Assembly: GCA_963704505.1 (NCBI GenBank)
Contig: OY969912.1
Coordinates: forward strand, 1,612,001 to 1,676,000
Direction of reading: 5' to 3'
Length of the DNA stretch: 64,000 nucleotides
From: VRUE01 sp963704505
Lineage (GTDB): Bacteria; Actinomycetota; Thermoleophilia; Solirubrobacterales; 70-9
The notes below the pieces were generated by a model, which saw only the letters and a program-made list of their open reading frames with translations, did not search any database and was not told where the DNA came from. A program made the translations under genes and the position numbers. Positions 1 through 7,546 of the stretch are shown one piece after another (within the stretch, counting starts at the first letter, position 1; every line of letters begins with the position of its first letter).

Positions 1-581
1 ACCTGCATCGCGACATCGACCTTGACGACTTTTTCCGCGCGGCTGGCATCGAGCGGGACGGTCGAGCGGGTTGTGGAGACCGAGCCTTCGTTGTACGGGT
101 AGTAGCTGAAGATCGGCACTGTGCCTGAGGTTGGCGCGACGTTGGTCATGATCGCCCGTTTGGCGATTGCCGTCGTCTCGTTGAATTCCCACTTCGGCGA
201 GGACCCGGATTTGACCGGGTAGTCGTACTGGACCAATTCCGAGCCTTCGAGGGTGACCACGCTAAGGACGGGCTGTGGGTCGACGGCCGCGCTGTACGTA
301 TGGACGAACTTGATCGTATCCCCGTCGCTTCCTTCGCGAATCGGCGTCACGTAGCGGGCGACGCAGGCCGAGTGGAGCTCGCTGACCACCCTGTGGACGG
401 CGGTCCTGGTGTTCTGAGTCGAATGGACGCGATCGCTGACCCTGGTCGTCTCGTGCATTGCCGCCATTACCGCCATGGTCAGCATCAGGAAGAGCGTCAT
501 GCCGGTCGCGATAGCGACGACCAGCTCGATCAGCGTCATGCCGCGCTGGTCATCCCGAATCGAGCGGAACCGGCGGGCCAT
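1..581 (-). CDS. prepilin-type (PilW-like) pseudopilin, 3' part cut by window edge
   Basis: The reading frame starts at ATG 581 and runs off the left edge (193 codons seen). The N-terminus is basic (MARRFRSIRDDQRG), followed by MTLIELVVA and a hydrophobic helix. This is the type IV prepilin signal: cleavage after Gly, methylation of the next residue, Glu at +5. The remainder is a secreted soluble domain with no clear family. ATG overlaps the TGA of the upstream prepilin gene by one base (TGATG), so the two are translationally coupled. A minor pilin or pseudopilin of a type IV pilus or type II secretion-like apparatus is most likely; PilW-like is the best guess from its place in the gene pair. 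Confidence 0.75.
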   Translation of the reverse strand, partial: MARRFRSIRDDQRGMTLIELVVAIATGMTLFLMLTMAVMAAMHETTRVSDRVHSTQNTRTAVHRVVSELHSACVARYVTPIREGSDGDTIKFVHTYSAAVDPQPVLSVVTLEGSELVQYDYPVKSGSSPKWEFNETTAIAKRAIMTNVAPTSGTVPIFSYYPYNEGSVSTTRSTVPLDASRAEKVVKVDVAMQ

Positions 582-1942
582 CAGCATTCCCCCGTCGTCG
601 GGGTGGAGCTCAGGATGTTGAAGGTTTTTTCGACCTTGCCGTTGACCGGGAAAATTTCGGTGATTTTTCGCTTCCCGACACCACTGATCGTCGTCCAGGC
701 GCAGACTTCGTATTTGCTCCAGGGAAGCTCGGGTTCTTTCAGCCGACCATTGACGGTGCTCACAGTTTCGGTCGTGTATTCACGCGGGTTCTTATTGGTC
801 GAGCATTCCGAGTCGGTGACTTTGACTTTGACCCCGTTGGTCGCGACGCCGTTGACCTGGACGTTGAGCAGCAGCGACGGCATGGTGATGGTCTGGACGG
901 GCGAGAGCCCCGAAGGGACGGTGTAGCTGAGGAGCGCGGGGCCCGCCGTCGGAGTGTTCTTTTCACCAGGGATCGCACCTGCACAGGAGCCTGTGTAGAA
1001 GGAGACTGGGGTGCCGAAGGGGAAGACCGGCGCGACCGTATAAGTGGGGAGGATCGTCGGGGTCAGCGGCGATTCGTCGGTGAGTAGCGTCCCATTTGTG
1101 CCGTACTGCTTCGCGGTGGTCATTTCGGAATGACTGACGATCAGCTTTTCCGCCGAGGCGAATTCCGACACGTTGGCGTAGTTGATCGTTTTGAATTCGA
1201 TCGGCACTTCGCCTTTCGCCGCGTACTGGAGTTCCAGGGTCGTCGTGCCTTCGGGGTTGACCGTCACGACTTTGGGGGTCGGCGCGTTGCCGTCCTTTTC
1301 GACCAGGTTGGTCCCGGTGATCGACACGGAGTAGTTGCCTTCGGTCAGTTCGGTGAAGAGGGCGCACCCGGTCGTGTCGGTGGAGCCGCTGAACGGGGTG
1401 GGGCCGCTGCCGGAGACGCCGATCGCCGAGACCCCGACGCCCGACCCGTTTTTGACGAAGACCGAGAGGTTGCCCGCTTTCGGTTTGAGCGCTTCGGTCG
1501 GCGGGGCGACGATGCTACGGATCACGGTCGGGTCGGTTTCGACGTTCTTTCCGCCCCAGATCACTTCCGAGGTCGTTTCAAAGTAGTCGGCGGTGGTCCC
1601 GCAGGAGGGGACACTGCTGGTGTCGTTGACGTACCTGGCGTGCGAAGTCACGGTGTAGGTGATGCCGTCGACCGGGATTGTCCGCACCTGCCCGGCGGTG
1701 GTGGAGAGGGTTTTGAGGGTCGGGATGCGCATGCCCCGCATCCGCGCCTGGTCTTCCTGGGCGATCGCGTAGCTCTGGCTGCGGCCGCGCTGCTCGGCGG
1801 CAGAGTGGACCGACGTCTTCAGGGCCGCGGCAACTCCGGCGGACGCCGTGACCAGGACGACGCCGCTGATCAGCACCTCGATCAGGGCAAAGCCGGCCTC
1901 CCCGGAGGCGAAAGTTCGGCGAAGTCGCGACAGCATGCCCAT
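581..1942 (-). CDS. prepilin-like protein with Ig/carboxypeptidase-regulatory-like domain
   Basis: A 453-residue protein. Residues 1-40 carry a prepilin signal: a short basic leader, the processing site G/FALIEVLISG with Glu at +5, and a hydrophobic helix. After the helix comes a soluble region with cysteines. Around residues 155-250 there is a beta-rich stretch (NLSVFVKN..., then ...GCALFTELTEGNYSVSI) typical of carboxypeptidase-regulatory/CnaB-like folds, with a similar module near 355-450. At about 450 residues it is much longer than ordinary pseudopilins, so it may be a tip or adhesive minor pilin. An internal ATG at 1936 is an alternative start. It is the first of two coupled genes. Codon use looks less GC-biased than in the neighbouring metabolic genes. 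Confidence 0.75.
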   Translation of the reverse strand: MGMLSRLRRTFASGEAGFALIEVLISGVVLVTASAGVAAALKTSVHSAAEQRGRSQSYAIAQEDQARMRGMRIPTLKTLSTTAGQVRTIPVDGITYTVTSHARYVNDTSSVPSCGTTADYFETTSEVIWGGKNVETDPTVIRSIVAPPTEALKPKAGNLSVFVKNGSGVGVSAIGVSGSGPTPFSGSTDTTGCALFTELTEGNYSVSITGTNLVEKDGNAPTPKVVTVNPEGTTTLELQYAAKGEVPIEFKTINYANVSEFASAEKLIVSHSEMTTAKQYGTNGTLLTDESPLTPTILPTYTVAPVFPFGTPVSFYTGSCAGAIPGEKNTPTAGPALLSYTVPSGLSPVQTITMPSLLLNVQVNGVATNGVKVKVTDSECSTNKNPREYTTETVSTVNGRLKEPELPWSKYEVCAWTTISGVGKRKITEIFPVNGKVEKTFNILSSTPTTGEC

Positions 1943-2043
1943 TCATCGGTCCGCCGCATGCCTGGCTTTAGCTCCAAAGCCCCGTCGATGGCACTTCTAG
2001 ACGGGAATTGATCAATGCTTCAGTAAGTAAAGCTATGGCGCTA

Positions 2044-2057
2044 CACTTCCTGAAGTG
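2044..2057. promoter_or_regulatory. palindrome upstream of HxlR gene, candidate operator
   Basis: CACTTC-CT-GAAGTG is a perfect 6-bp inverted repeat. It is followed at 2057-2073 by a second one, GAGGCC-N5-GGCCTC. Both lie between the divergent prepilin gene and the HxlR gene, 30-45 bp before the ATG at 2088. Their position fits an autoregulatory operator; function is inferred. Confidence 0.4.
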
Positions 2058-2087
2058 AGGCCACCGAGGCCTCGCCACTTGAAACCG

Positions 2088-2432
2088 ATGAGCGCATTGA
2101 GCAATTCCACCTGTCCAGTCTGCCGCACCGCCGACGTCGTCTGCGGCAAATGGACACTGCTGATCATCCGGGATCTCGCCAAAGGGACGAGCCGCTTCTG
2201 CGAGCTGGAACGCTCGCTGGAGGGGATCAGCCCGCGCACGCTGTCCCTGCGGCTGCGCGCGCTCGAAGAGGAGGGCATCCTCGCCCGACATACATTTCCC
2301 GAGGTTCCCCCGCGGGTCGAGTACGCCCTCACCGAGAAGGGCGAGGCGCTGATTCCCCTGATCGAGGACATGCGCCGCTACGGCAAGCACTGGCTCGGCG
2401 GCCAGGCAGAGCCGGTTCCCGCCGCCGTCTAG
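2088..2432 (+). CDS. HxlR-family winged-helix transcriptional regulator
   Basis: 114 residues from ATG 2088. A GTG at 2055 lies inside the upstream palindrome and would add 11 unconserved residues, so it was not chosen. The family core is clear: GKWTLLIIRDL, then GISPRTLSLRLRALEEEGIL and PEVPPRVEYALTEKGEAL. HxlR proteins are dimeric DNA-binding repressors or activators that often sense thiol-reactive or aldehyde compounds. This one carries CPVC near its N-terminus plus two further cysteines (in VVCGKW and RFCELE), so redox or electrophile sensing is plausible but inferred. The probable target is its own promoter or the divergent genes. No adjacent enzyme reveals the inducer. Confidence 0.88.
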   Translation: MSALSNSTCPVCRTADVVCGKWTLLIIRDLAKGTSRFCELERSLEGISPRTLSLRLRALEEEGILARHTFPEVPPRVEYALTEKGEALIPLIEDMRRYGKHWLGGQAEPVPAAV

Positions 2433-2511
2433 AACAAACGTCCAGAGGGCGTTTCCTGCAAGGCGGCGTGCAGGCGCAGGAGCGCCGGGCGGGGGGCGGA
2501 AGCGGGAAGCC

Positions 2512-4260
2512 GTGCGTGACTTCCTTCTCAACGAGGCGCTCAAACGCCTGGCCGCCGACGCGGCGGTGAGGCTCAGCGCCCTGATCGCCGAGGGCGACCA
2601 GATTCCCTTCGACGTGGCAGAGCAGGAGGGTCCCGAGTCCGCCTTCTGCATGTACGAGCCACTTACCTCGCGTTTCGTGCTCGAGCGCGAGGATGAGCTT
2701 CGCGGCGTCCCCTCCTTCGTTCCCGCCCGTGACGCGGTCGACGCGGCCGGCGTGGCGGCCGCCTTCCTCGAGTCGGTGGGGGAGCCCGTGCCCGCCGACC
2801 CGCGCCAGCGTGCCTCGCGCATGCTGATCGTCTTCCTCGCTGCCCTCTGGGACGGCAGCACCGAGTTCTCACTTGACCGCGAGCGGCTCGAGGCGGCGCT
2901 GGTCGCCCTCGACGCCGAGGCGACCGACGCCGGAGACGCCGACGTCCTGATCGTCCCCGTGGTCGGCCTGCGCATGTCGCGGGCCAGCCTCCAGCTTCCG
3001 CACGGCGTGCGGCTGATCCGCGCCGACGCGATCGAGGCCCCGATCGAGGCGATGCGGAGCGATGGCATGGGGCGCTCCGCCTGGGAGCCCCAGTTCCTCG
3101 CCGTCGCCGAGCAGGACGAGAGCCCAGACTCCGCCGAATCGGCGATGCGCCAGCTGCGCGAGCTGGTCAGCGTCATGCACCTCTTCAAGCCCGGCGGCAT
3201 CGGCCTCGGGCCCTACGCCTTCGCGCCGACCGCGGAGGGCCATTGGGGCCGGATCCCGACCGGCGCCGAGGCGACCCGCCCCGGCGGCTACCGCCTCAAC
3301 GACGAGGAGTGCGACCGCCTCGCGGATTTTGCGACGACGCTCGAGGCCCTGCCCGATCCCGACGGCGCCCTGTCCTGGGCTGTCGCCCGTTTCGAGATGG
3401 GCTGCGCCCGCGAGAGCGCCCTCGAGGGGCTCAGCGACCACCTCCTTTCCCTGCGCGCCGTCCTCGACGGCCATGGCCCGGTCGGCGCCTCGCTGCCGAT
3501 GCGCGCCTCGGCGCTGATCGCCGACGAGAGCTGCGACAGGATCGAAGCCCGAGAACGGGTCGAGTCGGCGCTCGAGCTGGAGCGATCGCTGATGAACGGC
3601 GCGCCGATCGAGGGCGGCGTCAAGCTCGCCGCCTGGGTCGAGGAAGGCGCCCGCAGGCTGCTGCGTGAGGCCGCGCTCGGAGAGCTCGGCGACGACCTGA
3701 CCACGACCGCCGACGAGTCCCTGATCGCCACCGGCCTCGCCGAGGGCGACATCGACATCACCGTCAGCGTGATCGAGCCCGAGCCGGAGTCAGAGCTTCA
3801 GGACCACCGCGCCGAGGCCTCATTCGAGATCCGCGAGTTCGACCCCCGTGCTCCGATGTCCGCCCCCGGCATGCCCGGACGCGAAGCAAAGGACATCTCG
3901 GAGGAGGGCTCGGCCCCTGCCTTCCTCGAGTCGCCCTCGCCAATCTCCGATCCGCCACAACTGGAGGACCAAATGAGCGACCATCACGATGCGTTCGAGC
4001 ACCACGACCAGGACACCCGGATCATGGAGCCGGTTCCCGCCGAGAACGAGATCCGGATCACGGCGACGAACTGGCTCGACGAGGTCGACGTCGAGGCCCA
4101 GGATGAGAGTCGCACGCTCGACTTCCCCTCGATCGAGGGCGACATCGAGAGCCGCGAGAAGATCGATACCCCGCGGGTCCGCCACCTCTTTCCCGTGCCC
4201 GAGGACGCCGACTGGCAGGTCAGCGAGCTCAGGTACGACCACTACAACCACGCCGGCTAG
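2512..4260 (+). CDS. conserved-type hypothetical protein with HEPN-like helical region
   Basis: 582 residues from GTG 2512, preceded by a G-rich Shine-Dalgarno-like stretch. I do not recognise the family. Residues 1-280 are a mixed alpha/beta domain. Residues about 285-365 are helical and end in ERSLMNG (357-363). The layout (paired helices, R.SALI..., then R-S-L-M-N-G) recalls Apea-like HEPN domains, whose RNase motif ends R-S-x-x-x-H-G; here Asn stands where His is expected. From about residue 400 the protein becomes acidic and low-complexity, with a histidine-rich patch near 490 (MSDHHDAFEHHDQD). It ends 6 bp before the convergent ArsA gene. HEPN membership is tentative. Confidence 0.6.
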   Translation: MRDFLLNEALKRLAADAAVRLSALIAEGDQIPFDVAEQEGPESAFCMYEPLTSRFVLEREDELRGVPSFVPARDAVDAAGVAAAFLESVGEPVPADPRQRASRMLIVFLAALWDGSTEFSLDRERLEAALVALDAEATDAGDADVLIVPVVGLRMSRASLQLPHGVRLIRADAIEAPIEAMRSDGMGRSAWEPQFLAVAEQDESPDSAESAMRQLRELVSVMHLFKPGGIGLGPYAFAPTAEGHWGRIPTGAEATRPGGYRLNDEECDRLADFATTLEALPDPDGALSWAVARFEMGCARESALEGLSDHLLSLRAVLDGHGPVGASLPMRASALIADESCDRIEARERVESALELERSLMNGAPIEGGVKLAAWVEEGARRLLREAALGELGDDLTTTADESLIATGLAEGDIDITVSVIEPEPESELQDHRAEASFEIREFDPRAPMSAPGMPGREAKDISEEGSAPAFLESPSPISDPPQLEDQMSDHHDAFEHHDQDTRIMEPVPAENEIRITATNWLDEVDVEAQDESRTLDFPSIEGDIESREKIDTPRVRHLFPVPEDADWQVSELRYDHYNHAG

Positions 4261-4266
4261 GCGCGT

Positions 4267-5415
4267 TTAGCGCCCTGCCGCCAGCGCCTCCCGCTCCTCG
4301 CTACTCGCGAACAGGTAGCGGTTGATCTGCGCCAGCCCGGCGAGGTCATGGACGTCCTCGTCGAGGTAGGGCACACGGATCACGACCTGGCTCCGCATCT
4401 CCCTGGCCAGCCGTTCGATGTTGCTCTGGTCCCGCACGGCGAGCGCTTGGTAATCGGCGAAGTTGTCGCCGACCCGGCCGGCGAGGGCCGTGTCGCCCAA
4501 CCTTGACTCGAGCCCGGCCTTGAGGTCGTCGTCCGAGGTCCCCAGGTCCTCGGCCGAGTAGTGCACCTTGTTGACGATCACGCCCCCGAAGGGGAGCTTC
4601 GCCTCGACCAGTTTGCGGTGGAAGTAGACCGCCTCGTCGATCGGCTCGCCCTGCGGGCCGCAGACGACGAGGAAGCATGTGTCGCGATCGGCGAGCAGGC
4701 TGTTGACCCGTTTGGCACGGGCCTGGAAGCCGTCGACCATGCCGCTGAAGGCGTTGAAGAACTCGGCGAGGTCGGCGAGCAGGTCGAAGCCGACGATCCG
4801 CCTCATCACGCTCAGCGCCACCGAGGCGCCGCGGCCGGCGACCTTGGCGGCGAAGCCGGTCGGCTTCATGAACATGCGCAGGGATTTGCCCTCGATGAAC
4901 TGGGTCAGTCGTTTCGGCGCGTCGAGGAAGTCGAGCGCGTTGCGGGTCGGCGGCGTATCGAGGACGAGCAAGTCGTAGCGCCCTTCGGAGTGCAGCTCGA
5001 AGAGCTTCTCCATCGCCATGTACTCCTGCGACCCGGCCAGGGCGCTGGAGATCTGCTGGTAGATGCGGTTTTCGAGAACCCGGTCGCGGGCCTCCTCGTC
5101 CTCCGCGTGGCGGGCGACGAGCTCGTCGAAGGTCGCCTTGGCGTCGAGCATCATCGCCCAGAGCTCACCCTTCATCTCGACCCCCTGCTCCTCAAAGAGC
5201 TTCGGGTCGACCTGCCTTGCCTCGTTGCCGAGCTCGGCGAGGCCGAGCGAGTCGGCGAGCCGCTTGGCCGGGTCGATCGTCAGCACGCAGACCCGGAGGC
5301 CGCGTGCCGCCATTCCGGCCGCGATCGCCGCCGAGGTGGTGGTCTTGCCGACGCCGCCCGACCCGGCGCAGATGCAGACGCCCTTGCCCTCGAGGATCTC
5401 GCCCACGGATTGCAT
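4267..5415 (-). CDS. ArsA/Get3-family ATPase (BagB-like)
   Basis: 382 residues. The N-terminus carries the deviant Walker A motif GSGGVGKTT (18-26), followed by AAGMAARGLRVCVLTIDPAKRLADSLGL, the ArsA/Get3 signature. A switch-type DTPP motif lies in LLVLDTPPTRNALDFLDAP. Size and pairing match mycobacterial Rv3680 (BagB) of the Rv3679-Rv3680 pair. Those bacterial Get3-like ATPases form a complex and are linked to glycerol and stress metabolism. The ATG overlaps the upstream TGA by one base (TGATG), so the two ATPases are co-translated. It is expected to be cytosolic or membrane-peripheral. No arsenite pump gene is nearby, so arsenic transport is unlikely. Confidence 0.88.
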   Translation of the reverse strand: MQSVGEILEGKGVCICAGSGGVGKTTTSAAIAAGMAARGLRVCVLTIDPAKRLADSLGLAELGNEARQVDPKLFEEQGVEMKGELWAMMLDAKATFDELVARHAEDEEARDRVLENRIYQQISSALAGSQEYMAMEKLFELHSEGRYDLLVLDTPPTRNALDFLDAPKRLTQFIEGKSLRMFMKPTGFAAKVAGRGASVALSVMRRIVGFDLLADLAEFFNAFSGMVDGFQARAKRVNSLLADRDTCFLVVCGPQGEPIDEAVYFHRKLVEAKLPFGGVIVNKVHYSAEDLGTSDDDLKAGLESRLGDTALAGRVGDNFADYQALAVRDQSNIERLAREMRSQVVIRVPYLDEDVHDLAGLAQINRYLFASSEEREALAAGR

Positions 5416-6335
5416 CAGCCGAGCTTCTGCGAGAGGCGGCGGGCGCCCTCGACCCCGATCTCGGGCTCGAACAAGAAGGGGAGGGTTTTGACGGGGGCCT
5501 CGACCCGCCGGCGCAGGCGGGCGAGCTGGGCGCGCTGGGAGCGGGCCCGCCCGTGCTCGGAGATCGCGGCCCGCGCGGCGGCCCGCACGGCGCCCGCCTC
5601 GCCCTCCGCGAGCCCGGTCAGCTTCTCCGCCTCCTCCTTGGAGAAGCGCTCCGGGTAGAGGCCGTTCATGTAGACGCGGTCGACGGCCACGCCGACCTCG
5701 GTGCGCAGGTCGTGCTCCAGCGCCGCCGACTCGTTGACCGGCATCTCCTCGGGCAGCGAGACGATCGCGGTGCCGGTCTGCTTGTGGTTTTTGATGAACG
5801 CGTCGAGCTGCTTTGCCTGCGAGTGGATCGGGCCCATCCGGGCGATCGCGGCGAAGGTGCGCGGGGTCTGTAGGAATCCGATCCCGTGGCCGGTCGCCGG
5901 CGCGTCCACGATGACGATGTCGTATTTGCGCCCCGACTTCACCTTGCGGTCGAGCTGAGCCAGCTCCCAGATCTTGCCGATCGTGACCAGCTCCTTGAGC
6001 CCCGGGGTGGCGGCGGCGAGGTAGTTGAAGATCTTGCTGCGGAAGAGCATGTCCCGCATCGCCCTGACCTTGAGCTGAAGCAGGACGTACTCGCGCATCG
6101 ACTCGTCCGGGTCGATCGAGATCGACCAGAGGTTCTCCTCCATCTCGATCTCATGGAAGCCGACCTCGGTGTGGTCGAAGATCCGCGAAGTGTTCTCCTG
6201 CGAGGCGACCTCGCAGACGATCGCCCGCTTTCCTTCGCCCGCCGCACGCAGTCCGAGGGCGACGGCGACCGTGGTCTTGCCGACGCCGCCCTTGCCGGTG
6301 ACGAAGACCACGCGCTTGTCGAGAAGATCTGGGAT
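5415..6335 (-). CDS. ArsA/Get3-family ATPase (BagA-like), apparent ATC start
   Basis: 306 residues if translation starts at ATC 6335. The P-loop is TGKGGVGKTT and the switch region is IVIVDAPATGHG. It is the first gene of the coupled BagAB-like pair (Rv3679-like). No ATG or GTG lies in frame ahead of the P-loop strand. The only conventional choice is TTG 6401, which adds 22 unconserved residues and begins on the same base as the divergent ParA gene. ATC 6335 would give M-PDLLDKRVVFVTGKGG, the expected length for the family. It is preceded by TAGGAA(T) with a 7-nt gap, like the leaderless promoters elsewhere in the window. The start is therefore inferred; the function is not in doubt. Confidence 0.8.
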   Translation of the reverse strand: MPDLLDKRVVFVTGKGGVGKTTVAVALGLRAAGEGKRAIVCEVASQENTSRIFDHTEVGFHEIEMEENLWSISIDPDESMREYVLLQLKVRAMRDMLFRSKIFNYLAAATPGLKELVTIGKIWELAQLDRKVKSGRKYDIVIVDAPATGHGIGFLQTPRTFAAIARMGPIHSQAKQLDAFIKNHKQTGTAIVSLPEEMPVNESAALEHDLRTEVGVAVDRVYMNGLYPERFSKEEAEKLTGLAEGEAGAVRAAARAAISEHGRARSQRAQLARLRRRVEAPVKTLPFLFEPEIGVEGARRLSQKLG

Positions 6336-6400
6336 CGGGTGATTCCTAGCAATTTCGGGCCGCGGCAGGAAAAGCAACCACGTATGCGAATACCGGCGCA

Positions 6401-7546
6401 ATGGGATTCCTCAGCCGAAAGACCAAGCACGCGCCGCCCCCCGTCGAAGAGACGCACCCGATCTCCGAGGAGCTCGAGTTGATGGAGGAGGCGGTACCAG
6501 AGCCTAGGGACGATGGGCCCCCGGCAGCGGGTCCTGTCGCCGAGGAGAGCACGCCGTCCTCGCAAGCTGCGGGCGACGTCCCCTCCTCGACGCCACCCGC
6601 GACAGAGGCCGCTCGGACTGACTCGGGTCCGGTCTCCTCTGCAGCCGAAGCTGAGGTGCGTGATCGTGACGCGGGCGTTGCTGTCGAGGATGAGCCGTCG
6701 GAGCGATTCAACGCGCGGGACCTGATTGCGCCCTCTCGGCATGAAAACTTCGAGGAGGAAGCGGCCAAGGACCCGGTGCCGGTCAAGCACGCCGACATCA
6801 TCGCCTTCGCCAACCAGAAGGGCGGCGTCGCCAAGACGACCACGACCCTGAACCTCGCGGTCGCCTTCGCCGAGAGCGGCTACCGCGTTCTCTGCATCGA
6901 CCTCGACCCGCAGGGCAACCTGACCATGAGCCAGGGGATCGATCCGGACAAGGTCGAGAAAAGCCTCTACGACGTGCTCGTCCATGACATGCCGATCAGC
7001 GAGATCATCCAGCACCGGGAGATCGACATCGCGGTCGCATCGATCGACCTGGCCGGGGCCGAGATCGCGATGAGCACCAAGATCGGCCGCGAGCGCTCGC
7101 TGCAGAAGGCCCTCAAAGAGGTCGAGGGCGACTACGACTACATCTGCATCGACACTCCGCCGAGCCTCGGACTGCTGACCATCAACGCACTTACGGTGGC
7201 GACCAAGGTGATCGTCCCTGTCCAGTGCGAGTATTTGTCGATGCGCGGGCTGGTCCAGCTCCAGAACACCCTGAAGATGATCCAGGAGAACCTCAATCCC
7301 GACGTCCGAATCGAGGGCATCCTGCCGACCATGCTCGATGCGCGGACGGTCCACGCCAAGGAGGCGGTGGAGATCCTCGAAGAGAACTTCGGCGACCTGG
7401 TCTTCAAAACCCGGATTCGCAAGGCGATCAAATTCGCGGAGGCCCCGGTGAAGGGTGCGAGCGTGCTCAAGTACGATCCGCAGAGCAACGCCGCAAGCTA
7501 TTACCGTGACCTGGCGAAGGAGGTCCTGGAGAATGAGTCGGCGTAA
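6401..7546 (+). CDS. ParA/Soj-family chromosome-partitioning ATPase with long acidic N-terminal tail
   Basis: 381 residues. Residues 1-130 are Pro/Glu/Ala-rich and probably disordered. The ATPase starts near 133 with the deviant Walker A NQKGGVAKTTTT (138-149), then CIDLDPQGNLT and YICIDTPPSLGLLT. These are ParA hallmarks; such ATPases form dynamic dimers on DNA and position chromosomes, plasmids or cell-division components. No parB or parS is adjacent. Instead the gene overlaps the start of an FtsZ gene by 14 nt, suggesting the pair acts together in positioning the division ring. The long disordered tail is unusual for ParA and resembles the tail on the adjoining FtsZ. Confidence 0.9.
   Translation: MGFLSRKTKHAPPPVEETHPISEELELMEEAVPEPRDDGPPAAGPVAEESTPSSQAAGDVPSSTPPATEAARTDSGPVSSAAEAEVRDRDAGVAVEDEPSERFNARDLIAPSRHENFEEEAAKDPVPVKHADIIAFANQKGGVAKTTTTLNLAVAFAESGYRVLCIDLDPQGNLTMSQGIDPDKVEKSLYDVLVHDMPISEIIQHREIDIAVASIDLAGAEIAMSTKIGRERSLQKALKEVEGDYDYICIDTPPSLGLLTINALTVATKVIVPVQCEYLSMRGLVQLQNTLKMIQENLNPDVRIEGILPTMLDARTVHAKEAVEILEENFGDLVFKTRIRKAIKFAEAPVKGASVLKYDPQSNAASYYRDLAKEVLENESA

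Noticed and set aside
4267..6335. Arsenic resistance operon
   Set aside because: Although both genes are ArsA-family, there is no arsB/acr3, arsC or arsR nearby, and paired Get3-like ATPases of this size are a standard actinobacterial feature.
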